Source: Streptomyces sp. ISL-11
GTDB taxonomy: Bacteria; Actinomycetota; Actinomycetes; Streptomycetales; Streptomycetaceae
Direction of reading: 5' to 3'
DNA: 52,179 nucleotides
Assembly (NCBI RefSeq): GCF_018614525.1
Contig: NZ_JAGGOL010000063.1
Coordinates: 1-52,179 of the forward strand
Made by a program: the position numbers and the translations under genes. How positions within the stretch are numbered: position 1 is the stretch's first letter; every line of letters starts with the position of its first letter. The notes under the pieces are model-generated. The model was given only the letters and a program-made list of their open reading frames with translations. It was not told the DNA's origin and did no database searches. Positions 8,791 to 16,596 of this stretch are shown here, in pieces.

Positions 8791-8831
8791 CGCCGTGGGG
8801 CGGCCGCTGTCGCAGCGGCCGCCCCACGGCG
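8791..8831 (+). terminator. Terminator after tatC
   Basis: A perfect 19-bp stem (8791-8809 with 8813-8831) with loop TCG. It starts 19 bp after the tatC stop and ends 26 bp before the next start codon. Confidence 0.8.
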
Positions 8832-8857
8832 TTCGCCGACCCGCTAATGTCCGGCGG

Positions 8858-9751
8858 GTGACCAGCGAAATCACCCTCTTCGTCAACCCGACGGCAGGCC
8901 GCGGACGAGGCGCGGGCGCGGCCCAGCCCGCGGCCCGGGTGCTGCGCGACGCCGGCTTCTCCGTCCGCACCGTCCTGGGCGAGAACGCGGTGGACGCGCT
9001 GCGCCGGGCCCGGGAGGCCGTGGCCGCGGGCACGGGCGCGCTGATAGCCGTCGGCGGCGACGGCATGACCTCGCTCGCCCTTCAAGCGGTCGCCGGGACC
9101 ACGACCCCGCTCGGCGTGGTGGCCGTCGGCACCGGCAACGACTTCGCCCGCGCCGCCGGCCTGCCGGTGCGCGACCCCATGGCGGCCGGCCGGGTCGTCG
9201 CCGAGGCGCTCAAGGGCGACGGCGGCCGGGCCGTGGACCTCGGCAGGGCCGGCGACACCTGGTTCGGCACGGTCCTGGCCTCCGGCTTCGACTCGCGGGT
9301 CAACGACCGCGGCAACCGGATGCGGTTCCCCACCGGGCGGCTGCGGTACGACGTGGCGATGATCGCCGAGCTGGCCGCCCTGCGCCCCGTCGCCTACCGC
9401 ATCGCCCTCGACGACGGGCCCGAGCTGGAGGTCGAGGCCACGTTGGTGGCGGTCGGCAACGGCGGCTCGTACGGCGGCGGCATGCGCATCTGCGCCGGCG
9501 CGCGCCTGGACGACGGGATGTTCGACGTCACCGTCGTCGGCCCGTGCAGCCGCACCACGCTCCTGAGGGTCTTCCCGAAGGTCTACCGCGGCACCCACCT
9601 GGGACATCCGAAGGTCACCGTCCACCGGGCGGCCGCCGTGCGGCTCGCGGCGGCCGGGGTGACCGGCTACGCGGACGGCGAGCCGCTCGGCCCGCTGCCG
9701 CTCACCGCCGTCACGGTGCCGGGCGCCGTGCGGCTCCTGGGAGCTCGATAA
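8858..9751 (+). CDS. Diacylglycerol/lipid kinase family protein
   Basis: A 297-aa protein of the DAGK catalytic family. It has NPTAGRGRG at residues 10-18, the nucleotide-binding GGDG at 66-69 and the VGTGNDFARA motif about 25 residues later; the C-terminal beta-sandwich contains GGGMRICAGARLDDGMFD. Likely reaction: ATP-dependent phosphorylation of diacylglycerol or a related lipid at the inner membrane face. The GTG at 8858 has no clear ribosome site; TAATGT at 8845-8850 ends 7 nt upstream, suggesting a leaderless transcript. The frame stays open far upstream inside tatC, but that part is a shadow. The exact lipid substrate is unknown. Confidence 0.9.
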   Translation: MTSEITLFVNPTAGRGRGAGAAQPAARVLRDAGFSVRTVLGENAVDALRRAREAVAAGTGALIAVGGDGMTSLALQAVAGTTTPLGVVAVGTGNDFARAAGLPVRDPMAAGRVVAEALKGDGGRAVDLGRAGDTWFGTVLASGFDSRVNDRGNRMRFPTGRLRYDVAMIAELAALRPVAYRIALDDGPELEVEATLVAVGNGGSYGGGMRICAGARLDDGMFDVTVVGPCSRTTLLRVFPKVYRGTHLGHPKVTVHRAAAVRLAAAGVTGYADGEPLGPLPLTAVTVPGAVRLLGAR

Positions 9752-9796
9752 AGATCGGGTGCGGTGCCGGGGGTCCCCGGTAGGCTCGTACACAAG

Positions 9797-12622
9797 ATGA
9801 CCGACGACATGTCCCCTGCTGAGCGCTACGCCCTGTCGAGGGTGCGCGCCGCCGAGCAGGCCACCGCACTCGCGCCCTTCCGCGAGATGTACGAATTCGA
9901 GCTCGACCCCTTCCAGATAGAGGCGTGCAAGGCCCTGGAGGCGGGGAAGGGCGTGCTGGTCGCGGCACCGACCGGATCCGGCAAGACCATCGTGGGCGAG
10001 TTCGCCGTCCACCTGGCCCTCACCCAGGGCCGCAAGTGCTTCTACACCACCCCCATCAAGGCGCTGTCGAACCAGAAGTACTCCGACCTCGTCAAGCGCT
10101 ACGGCGCCGCCAAGGTCGGCCTGCTGACCGGCGACAACAGCGTCAACGCCGACGCCCCGGTGCTGGTGATGACCACCGAGGTGCTGCGCAACATGCTCTA
10201 CGCGGGCTCGCCCGCGCTCATCGGCCTCGGCTACGTGGTCATGGACGAGGTGCACTACCTCTCCGACCGCTTCCGCGGCGCCGTCTGGGAGGAGGTCATC
10301 ATCCACCTCCCGGAGTCGGTGACCCTGGTCTCCCTGTCCGCCACCGTCTCCAACGCCGAGGAGTTCGGCGACTGGCTGGACACCGTGCGCGGCGACACCG
10401 AGGTGATCGTCTCCGAGCACCGGCCCGTGCCGCTGTGGCAGCACGTGCTGGCCGGCCGGCGGATGTACGACCTCTTCGAGGAGAAGAACAGCCGCGAGGC
10501 CACCCCGGGCGCCCGCCGCAAGGAGGTCAACCCCGACCTCGTACGGCTGGCCCGGATGGAGAACAGCCGCCCCTTCGGCGGCCGCGACAAGCGGCGCGGC
10601 AATCTCCGCGAGGCCGACCGCGAGCGCGAGCGGCGCCAGCGCAGCCGGATCTGGACGCCCAGCCGGGTCGAGGTCATCGAGCGGCTCGACGCCGAGGGCC
10701 TGCTGCCCGCGATCACCTTCATCTTCAGCCGCGCGGGCTGCGAGGCCGCCGTGCAGCAGTGCATGTACGCGGGGCTGCGGCTCAACGACACCGAGGCGCG
10801 GGCCCGGGTCCGGGAGATCGTCGAGGAGCGCACCGCCTCCATCCCCGACGAGGACCTGCACGTCCTGGGCTACTTCGAGTGGCTGGAGGGCCTGGAGCGC
10901 GGCATCGCCGCCCACCACGCCGGCATGCTGCCGACCTTTAAGGAGGTCGTGGAGGAGCTGTTCGTCAAGGGCCTGGTCAAGGCCGTCTTCGCCACCGAGA
11001 CCCTGGCCCTGGGCATCAACATGCCGGCCCGCTCGGTGGTCCTGGAGAAGCTCGTCAAGTGGAACGGCGAGCAGCACGCGGACATCACCCCCGGCGAGTA
11101 CACCCAGCTCACCGGCCGCGCCGGCCGGCGCGGCATCGACGTCGAGGGGCACGCGGTCGTGCTGTGGCAGCGCGCCATGGACCCGACCGCGCTCGCCGGC
11201 CTGGCCGGCACCCGCACGTACCCGCTGCGCTCCAGCTTCAAGCCGTCGTACAACATGGCGGTCAACCTCGTCTCGCAGTTCGGGCGGCACCGCTCGCGGG
11301 AGCTGCTGGAGACGTCCTTCGCGCAGTTCCAGGCGGACAAGTCCGTCGTCGGGATCTCCCGGCAGGTGCAGAAGAACGAGGAGGGCCTGGCGGGCTACCG
11401 CGAGGCCGTCGAGTGCCACCTGGGCGACTTCGAGGAGTACGCGCGGCTGCGCCGCGAGCTGAAGGACCGGGAGACCGAGCTGGCCAAGCAGGGCGCCACC
11501 CAGCGCCGGGCGGCGGCCGCGGCGGCGCTGGAGAGGCTCAAGCCCGGCGACGTCATCCACGTGCCGACGGGCAAGTTCGCGGGCCTGGCGCTGGTGCTGG
11601 ACCCCGGGCTGCCCGCGGGCCGTACGGACCGCCACCGCGGCTTCGACGCCCAGGACGGCCCGCGCCCGCTCGTCCTGACCGCCGAGCGGCAGGTCAAGCG
11701 GCTGGCGCCGATCGACTTCCCGGTGCCGGTCGAGGCGCTGGAGCGGATGCGCATCCCGAAGTCCTTCAACGCCCGCTCCCCGCAGTCGCGGCGCGACCTG
11801 GCCTCCGCGCTGCGCACCAAGGCCGGGCACATCGAGCCCGACCGGCACCGCAAGCAGCGCGCGGCGGCCACCGACGACACCGAGATCACCCGGCTGCGCG
11901 CCGCGATCCGGGCGCATCCGTGCCACGGCTGCGACGAGCGCGAGGACCACGCCCGGTGGGCCGAGCGCTACCACCGCCTGCTGCGCGACACCCGCCAGCT
12001 GGAGCGGCGCATCGAGGGCCGTACGAACACCATCGCCCGCACCTTCGACCGGATCTGCGCGCTCCTGACCGACCTGGGCTATCTGCGGTCGGACGAGGTG
12101 ACCGAGGACGGCCGGCGGCTGGCGCGGCTCTACGGCGAGCTGGACCTGCTGGCGTCCGAATGCCTGCGCGACGGTGTCTGGGACGACCTCCAGCCCGCCG
12201 AGCTGGCGGCGTGCGCCTCGGCGCTGGTGTACGAGGCGAGGGCGGCCGACGACGCGGCGCCGCCGAGGCTGCCGACGGGCCCGGCCCAGGAGGCGCTCGG
12301 CGAGATGGTTCGCATCTGGGGCCGGCTGGACGCCCTGGAGGAGCAGCACCGGATCAACCAGGCGGAGGGCGTCGGCCAGCGCGAGCCGGACCTGGGCTTC
12401 GCGTGGGCGGCGTACCGCTGGGCGTCGGGGCACGGCCTGGACGAGGTGCTCCGCGAGATCGAGATGCCGGCGGGCGACTTCGTGCGCTGGTGCAAGCAGC
12501 TGATCGACGTCCTCGGGCAGGTCGCGGCGGCGGCGCCGCAGAGCAGCCCCGTGGCGCGCAACGCCCGCAAGGCGGTCGACGGGCTGCTGCGCGGTGTGGT
12601 GGCGTACTCGTCGGTGAGCTGA
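9797..12622 (+). CDS. helY: Ski2-like DEAD/DEAH-box RNA helicase HelY
   Basis: A 941-aa superfamily-2 helicase. Visible motifs: Walker A APTGSGKT (about 57-64), TTPIKALSNQKYSDL, Walker B DEVH (150-153), SATVSN, ETLALGINMP, and motif VI QLTGRAGRRG (about 437-446). The C-terminal half has the long helical region of Ski2/Mtr4-type enzymes. A CHGCDEREDHARW stretch in the second half could be a metal-binding turn. Mycobacterial HelY sits in the same pafABC-tatAC-helY neighbourhood. Likely role: RNA unwinding in RNA decay or rRNA maturation. TAGGCT lies 10 nt before the chosen ATG and there is no Shine-Dalgarno; starts at 9764 or 9809 cannot be excluded. Confidence 0.93.
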   Translation: MTDDMSPAERYALSRVRAAEQATALAPFREMYEFELDPFQIEACKALEAGKGVLVAAPTGSGKTIVGEFAVHLALTQGRKCFYTTPIKALSNQKYSDLVKRYGAAKVGLLTGDNSVNADAPVLVMTTEVLRNMLYAGSPALIGLGYVVMDEVHYLSDRFRGAVWEEVIIHLPESVTLVSLSATVSNAEEFGDWLDTVRGDTEVIVSEHRPVPLWQHVLAGRRMYDLFEEKNSREATPGARRKEVNPDLVRLARMENSRPFGGRDKRRGNLREADRERERRQRSRIWTPSRVEVIERLDAEGLLPAITFIFSRAGCEAAVQQCMYAGLRLNDTEARARVREIVEERTASIPDEDLHVLGYFEWLEGLERGIAAHHAGMLPTFKEVVEELFVKGLVKAVFATETLALGINMPARSVVLEKLVKWNGEQHADITPGEYTQLTGRAGRRGIDVEGHAVVLWQRAMDPTALAGLAGTRTYPLRSSFKPSYNMAVNLVSQFGRHRSRELLETSFAQFQADKSVVGISRQVQKNEEGLAGYREAVECHLGDFEEYARLRRELKDRETELAKQGATQRRAAAAAALERLKPGDVIHVPTGKFAGLALVLDPGLPAGRTDRHRGFDAQDGPRPLVLTAERQVKRLAPIDFPVPVEALERMRIPKSFNARSPQSRRDLASALRTKAGHIEPDRHRKQRAAATDDTEITRLRAAIRAHPCHGCDEREDHARWAERYHRLLRDTRQLERRIEGRTNTIARTFDRICALLTDLGYLRSDEVTEDGRRLARLYGELDLLASECLRDGVWDDLQPAELAACASALVYEARAADDAAPPRLPTGPAQEALGEMVRIWGRLDALEEQHRINQAEGVGQREPDLGFAWAAYRWASGHGLDEVLREIEMPAGDFVRWCKQLIDVLGQVAAAAPQSSPVARNARKAVDGLLRGVVAYSSVS

Positions 12623-12638
12623 CACCGCTCGCACCCCT

Positions 12639-12670
12639 GCGCCGCGTGGCCGGTCCCGGCCACGCGGCGC
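12639..12670. terminator. Bidirectional terminator between convergent genes
   Basis: A 15-bp perfect inverted repeat (12639-12653 with 12656-12670) in the 52-bp gap between helY and the convergent minus-strand gene. Its symmetry would serve both directions. Confidence 0.75.
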
Positions 12671-12674
12671 GGTG

Positions 12675-13331
12675 CTACCAGGAGCGGTCGTCGTCCTCCG
12701 TGGCGGGGGCGTCGGCCGCCGCGCGGGCGCGACGGCGTACGAGGGCGTAGATGCCCAGCGCGGTGAGGGAGGCGGCGGCGACGGCGGAGCCCGCGCCCAC
12801 GGCGATCAGCGTCCCGGTGCCCGGGCCGCCGTCCTCCTCGTCCTCGCCGGCCAGGGCGGCCTCGCTGGTCTTGTCGGCGACCTCGTCGTAGCTCCGGGGG
12901 CCTGCGCAGAAGTCGCGGTTGCCGGGGTCCATCTCCGGCACCACCGTCAGCTCCGCGGTGTCCAGGGCCTTGCCCTCGCCGTGGTCCTTGAGCGCCACGG
13001 GGTAGTGGCCGGGGGTGATGTCACAGAGGACCATGCCGGCGGCCTGGGCGTAGTGGAGGCCGTTCTTGCCTTCCCGGAAACGTTTCGCCTTGATGGTGAC
13101 CTTCTTGACGAAGGCCGGCGATTCGAGGGTGACGTAGCCGTTGTTGTCGTCGAGGGTGCCCTCGTCGATCGTCACGGTGTACGTGACCTCGCGGCCCCGC
13201 TGCGTCGGCGCGCCGCCGGTGACCGACCAGGAGGGGTCCGCCCAGGCGTCGGCCGTGGCCGTGAGGACGAGCGCGGCGGCGGCCGCGCCCGTCAGGGCTG
13301 TGCGGGCACGGGATATGGGGCCACGGGTCAT
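12675..13331 (-). CDS. Secreted, C-terminally membrane-anchored protein
   Basis: A 218-aa predicted cell-surface protein. From the ATG at 13331 there is a classical signal peptide (RARTALTGAAAAALVLTATADAWA), then an extracellular beta-rich domain with two cysteines (LCDITPG and FCAGP), an acidic Glu/Asp/Gly linker (GEDEEDGGPG), and a C-terminal transmembrane helix followed by RRRARA. This resembles Streptomyces surface proteins with an anchor and positively charged tail; I do not recognise a specific family. The in-frame sequence upstream of 13331 is Arg-rich shadow. TATCCT on the coding strand ends 6 nt before the ATG with no Shine-Dalgarno, consistent with a leaderless mRNA. Confidence 0.8.
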   Translation of the reverse strand: MTRGPISRARTALTGAAAAALVLTATADAWADPSWSVTGGAPTQRGREVTYTVTIDEGTLDDNNGYVTLESPAFVKKVTIKAKRFREGKNGLHYAQAAGMVLCDITPGHYPVALKDHGEGKALDTAELTVVPEMDPGNRDFCAGPRSYDEVADKTSEAALAGEDEEDGGPGTGTLIAVGAGSAVAAASLTALGIYALVRRRARAAADAPATEDDDRSW

Positions 13332-13438
13332 GGGGCGAGGATAGCGACGCCCGCCCCGGCGGCCCGCGCCCGCGTCGACTCCCGGGCGCCTGGGCCGGGC
13401 TGTGAGCGTTTGTCCCGGGTGCTCGTCCCGGCCCCGGG

Positions 13439-14299
13439 TCACGCGGCGGGAGCGTCCGCCCGCGGGCTCTCCTGCTCCGCCTCGACCTGCTGGTTCCACG
13501 CCGGCTTCGACGCCTGCCAGCCGTCCTCGTCGTGGCCCCGGCGCCAGTACCCGGAGATCGACAGCCGCTCGCGCGGGATCTCGCGGTCCACGCGCAGATG
13601 GCGGCGCAGCTCCTTCACGAAGCCCGCCTCGCCGTGCACGAACGCCTGGACGTCACCGGCCGGGAAGTCGAGCGCGCACACGGCCTTGACCAGCGCCTCG
13701 CCCACCGGGGTGCCCGCGCGGTGCAGCCAGGTGACCTCGACGCCCTCGGGCAGGTCGAGGCGCTGCTCCTCCGCGGCGTCCGCGACCTCGACGAAGGCGT
13801 GCACGACCGCGCCCGCCGGCATCCGCTCCAGGCCTGCGGCGATCGCCGGCAGCGCGCTCTCGTCGCCCGCCAGCAGGTGCCAGTCGGCGGCGGGGTCGGG
13901 GGAGTAGGCGCCGCCGGGGCCCAGGAAGAACACCTCGGTGCCCGGCTCTACGGCCGCGGCCCAGGGGCCGGCCAGGCCCTCGTCGCCGTGGACGACGAAG
14001 TCGATGGCCAGCTCGCGCGCCGCCCGGTCGAAGGAGCGCACGGTGTACGTGCGCTTCCGCGGCCACTGGTCGCGCGGCATCTCGCGCTGGATGACCTCCA
14101 TGTCGAAGGGCTCGGGATAGGCGACGCCGTCGACGGGGAAGAGCAGCTTCACATAGTGATCGCTGTGCTCACCTGCCCCGAACTCCGCGAGCCCCTCGCC
14201 GCCCAGGACGACCCGCACCATGTGCGGCGTCAGCCGCTCCGTGCGCAGCACCCGCGCGCGGTTGAGCTGAGGCTTCTTCCGGACGGGACGGTCTGCCAT
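13439..14299 (-). CDS. Siderophore-interacting protein (ferric-siderophore reductase)
   Basis: A 286-aa member of the SIP/ViuB flavoprotein family, which uses FAD and NAD(P)H to reduce ferric siderophores in the cytoplasm and free the iron. Evidence: an N-terminal FAD-binding barrel (LTPHMVRVVLGGEGL, KRTYTVRSFD with the RxYT-type flavin motif, IDFVVHGDEGLAGPWA) and a C-terminal SIP domain (LLAGDESALPAI, FVHGEAGFVKELRRHL, SGYWRRGHDEDGW). ATG at 14299 has GGGGA 8 nt upstream; ATG at 14317 is an alternative. A 22-bp iron box lies upstream at 14345-14366, so the gene should be repressed by iron through a DmdR/IdeR-type regulator. Confidence 0.93.
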   Translation of the reverse strand: MADRPVRKKPQLNRARVLRTERLTPHMVRVVLGGEGLAEFGAGEHSDHYVKLLFPVDGVAYPEPFDMEVIQREMPRDQWPRKRTYTVRSFDRAARELAIDFVVHGDEGLAGPWAAAVEPGTEVFFLGPGGAYSPDPAADWHLLAGDESALPAIAAGLERMPAGAVVHAFVEVADAAEEQRLDLPEGVEVTWLHRAGTPVGEALVKAVCALDFPAGDVQAFVHGEAGFVKELRRHLRVDREIPRERLSISGYWRRGHDEDGWQASKPAWNQQVEAEQESPRADAPAA

Positions 14300-14344
14300 G
14301 GCTGTCTCCCCTGACATGCTGACGACGCTGAAACAAGCATTACC

Positions 14345-14366
14345 TAAGTTAGGTAGACCTAACTTA
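14345..14366 (-). promoter_or_regulatory. Iron box (DmdR/IdeR-type operator)
   Basis: TAAGTTAGGT - AG - ACCTAACTTA is a perfect 10-bp inverted repeat with a 2-bp centre. It matches the TTAGGTTAGSCTAACCTAA-type iron box of the DtxR family. It lies 46 bp upstream of the SIP start and only 6 bp past the stop of the exonuclease gene, so it controls the SIP gene. Confidence 0.85.
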
Positions 14367-14371
14367 ACAGC

Positions 14372-15304
14372 TCAGCCGGCCAGAACGGTGAGCAATCGCT
14401 GCAGAGATCCGCCCAGTCCCCACCGGGCGGCCAGCTCCTCCAGCGTCATCGGGTCGCGCGGCTCCTTCGGCAGGGCCGTGTCGAACGGCGCCAGCGGCAC
14501 GTCGGAGGCCACCCGCACCACCTTCGGCGCCACCGCCAGGTACGGGCCCGCCTCCTGCAGGCGCCTGCGCTGCGCCGGCGTCAGCCCCGACGCCGGGTCG
14601 GCGGCCGCCGCCATGATCCCGGCCAGGTCGCCATGGGCGGCCAGCAGCTTGGCGGCCGTCTTCTCGCCGACACCGGGCACCCCCGGCAGCCCGTCGCTGG
14701 GGTCGCCGCGCAGCAGCGCCAGATCGGCGTAGCCGGCGCCGTCCACGCCGTACTTCTCCCGCAGCAGCGCCTCGTCGACGACCTGGAGGGTGCCGACGCC
14801 CTTGAGCGGATACAGCACCCGCACCCCGCGCCGGTCGTCCACGAGCTGATAGAGGTCGCGGTCGCCGGTGACGATGTCCACCGGGCCGTCCGCCCGCCCG
14901 GCCAGCGTGCCGATCACGTCATCCGCCTCGTACCCCACGGCGCCGACGCGGGCGATGCCGACCGCGTCGAGCACGGCCTCGATCACCGGCACCTGCGGCG
15001 AGAGGGTGTCGGGGGTCTCCTCCTCGTCCGGGCCGCCCGCGACCTCCTCGGCCACCCGGTGCGCCTTGTAGGAAGGGATCAGCTCGACCCGCCACTGGGG
15101 CCGCCAGTCGAAGTCCATGCAGGCCACGAGGTCGTCCGGGTGGTGGTCCTGGACCAGCCGGGCGATGAAGTCGAGCAGGCCGCGCACCGCGTTCACGGGC
15201 GTGCCGTCCGGGGCCCGTACGGAGTCCGGCACGCCGAAATACGCGCGGAAGTACAAGGAGGCGGTGTCGAGGAGCATCAGGCGTCGCGTCACGTCCCCGA
15301 TCAT
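14372..15304 (-). CDS. 5'-3' exonuclease (polymerase I N-terminal-like)
   Basis: A 310-aa stand-alone 5'-3' exonuclease of the FEN/PIN family. The metal-binding acidic clusters are visible: LMLLDTASLYFRAYFG near the N-terminus, ACMDFDWRPQWRVELIPSYKAHR, GYEADDVIGTLAGRA, IVTGDRDLYQLVDD, and a helix-hairpin-helix GLPGVPGVGEKTAAKLL. It probably degrades flap or nicked DNA during repair. ATG at 15304 has GTGGGA upstream; GTG at 15292 behind CGGGGAC is also plausible. The gene ends just before the iron box of the next minus-strand gene, so the two are separately controlled. Confidence 0.92.
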   Translation of the reverse strand: MIGDVTRRLMLLDTASLYFRAYFGVPDSVRAPDGTPVNAVRGLLDFIARLVQDHHPDDLVACMDFDWRPQWRVELIPSYKAHRVAEEVAGGPDEEETPDTLSPQVPVIEAVLDAVGIARVGAVGYEADDVIGTLAGRADGPVDIVTGDRDLYQLVDDRRGVRVLYPLKGVGTLQVVDEALLREKYGVDGAGYADLALLRGDPSDGLPGVPGVGEKTAAKLLAAHGDLAGIMAAAADPASGLTPAQRRRLQEAGPYLAVAPKVVRVASDVPLAPFDTALPKEPRDPMTLEELAARWGLGGSLQRLLTVLAG

Positions 15305-15455
15305 GCCGCATCCCACTGACAGGCCCGCGCGGACATGTGAAGTGGATCACTGTTCCGTTTGCCTCGGATAAAGAGGGGCAGGCGCGGCACCGGAGCGGAC
15401 CTCGCCACCACGCACCGCGTCGCGGCGGGCACGGGGACCGGAACCGCACCGCTCC

Positions 15456-15487
15456 ACGTCCCGGCCCGAAGGGGGATGCCGGGACGT
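15456..15487 (+). other. Leader hairpin upstream of the ABC importer
   Basis: ACGTCCCGGC (15456-15465) and GCCGGGACGT (15478-15487) form a 10-bp perfect stem with a 12-nt loop, 26 bp before the GTG of the ATPase gene. It may structure the 5' leader. I could not match the rest of the leader to a known riboswitch class. Confidence 0.4.
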
Positions 15488-15513
15488 CGCTGAGTTCGAC
15501 CCGAGAGGTTTAT

Positions 15514-16596
15514 GTGTCCAGGCTCCAGGCCGAGCACCTGTACAAGGTGTTCGGCACCCGACCCGAGGCCGCCGTCCAACGACTAGAGGGCGGCGCGGGC
15601 CGCGACGAGCTGCGCGCGGACGGCACCACCGCGGCGGTCATCGACGCCTCCTTCGAGGTCGAGGCCGGCCAGATCTTCGTGGTGATGGGTCTGTCCGGAT
15701 CCGGCAAGTCCACCCTGCTGCGCATGCTCAACGGGCTGCTGGACCCCACCGCCGGACGCGTCCTCTACGACGGCCAGGACCTCACCGCCCTCTCACCGCG
15801 CGAGCTGCGCGACGTGCGCTCGCGCGGTATCAGCATGGTCTTCCAGCACTTCGCGCTCTTCCCGCACCGCAGCGTCCTGGAGAACGCCGGCTACGGCCTC
15901 GAAGTGCAGGGCGTCCCCCGCGCGGAGCGCGAGCAGCGGGCCGCCGAGGCCCTGGAGCTGGCCGGCCTCAAGGGGTGGGAGACCTCCTGGCCGGACGAGC
16001 TGTCCGGCGGCATGCAGCAGCGCGTCGGGCTCGCCCGCGCGCTCGCCACCGACGCCGACCTGCTGCTGATGGACGAGTCCTTCAGCGCGCTCGACCCGCT
16101 GATCCGCCGCGACATGCAGGACCAGCTGCTCGACCTCCAGACGCGCCTGAAGAAGACCATCGTCTTCATCACCCACGACCTCAACGAGGCCATGCGCCTC
16201 GGCGACCGCATCGCCGTCATGCGCGACGGCCGCATCGTCCAGAACGGCACCGCCGAGGACATCCTCCTGCGGCCCGCCAACGACTACGTCGCCTCCTTCA
16301 TCCAGGACGTGGACCGCTCCCGGGTCCTCACCGCCGGATCGATCATGGACGCGCCGGCCGCCGGCGACAGCGCCCGGGAGGTCCTCGCGGCCTCGCCCGG
16401 CACCGTCACCGCCGCGACGCCCGTCGCCGAGCTGTTCCCCCTCTTCGCCCGCGGCGGCAGCCCCGTCGCCGTCGTCGACGACCGCGGCGCACTCGCCGGC
16501 GTCGTCACCCGTGACCGGCTGCTGGCGGCCTTGGCCGACGAACCCGCGGCCGCTCCGGCCGACGAGCCCAAGGAAGCGGTGACCGCCGGTGCCTAG
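15514..16596 (+). CDS. Glycine betaine/choline-type ABC transporter ATP-binding protein
   Basis: A 360-aa ProV/OpuAA-type ATPase. Walker A is GLSGSGKST, the signature is LSGGMQQRVGLARAL, Walker B is DLLLMDESFSALD, and the switch histidine is in ITHDLNEA. A CBS-like regulatory region fills about 275-350 (PGTVTAATPVAELFPLFARG, VAVVDDRGALAGVVTRDRLL), as in osmosensing importers. GTG at 15514 has GAGAGG 6-12 nt upstream; longer in-frame upstream sequence is basic shadow. The stop overlaps the fused permease gene by 8 nt, so translation is probably coupled. Likely role: driving uptake of compatible solutes under osmotic stress. Confidence 0.92.
   Translation: MSRLQAEHLYKVFGTRPEAAVQRLEGGAGRDELRADGTTAAVIDASFEVEAGQIFVVMGLSGSGKSTLLRMLNGLLDPTAGRVLYDGQDLTALSPRELRDVRSRGISMVFQHFALFPHRSVLENAGYGLEVQGVPRAEREQRAAEALELAGLKGWETSWPDELSGGMQQRVGLARALATDADLLLMDESFSALDPLIRRDMQDQLLDLQTRLKKTIVFITHDLNEAMRLGDRIAVMRDGRIVQNGTAEDILLRPANDYVASFIQDVDRSRVLTAGSIMDAPAAGDSAREVLAASPGTVTAATPVAELFPLFARGGSPVAVVDDRGALAGVVTRDRLLAALADEPAAAPADEPKEAVTAGA

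Noticed and set aside
8753..12634. A 1293-codon open frame on the minus strand opposite helY
   Set aside because: In very GC-rich DNA the antisense frame of a real gene often lacks stops. This one has Arg/Ala/Gly/His-rich composition, no motifs, and the plus strand encodes all helicase motifs.
15305..15513. A c-di-AMP (ydaO-type) or other osmotic riboswitch in the ABC importer leader
   Set aside because: The leader has a 10-bp hairpin, but I could not place the conserved core of any riboswitch class I know.
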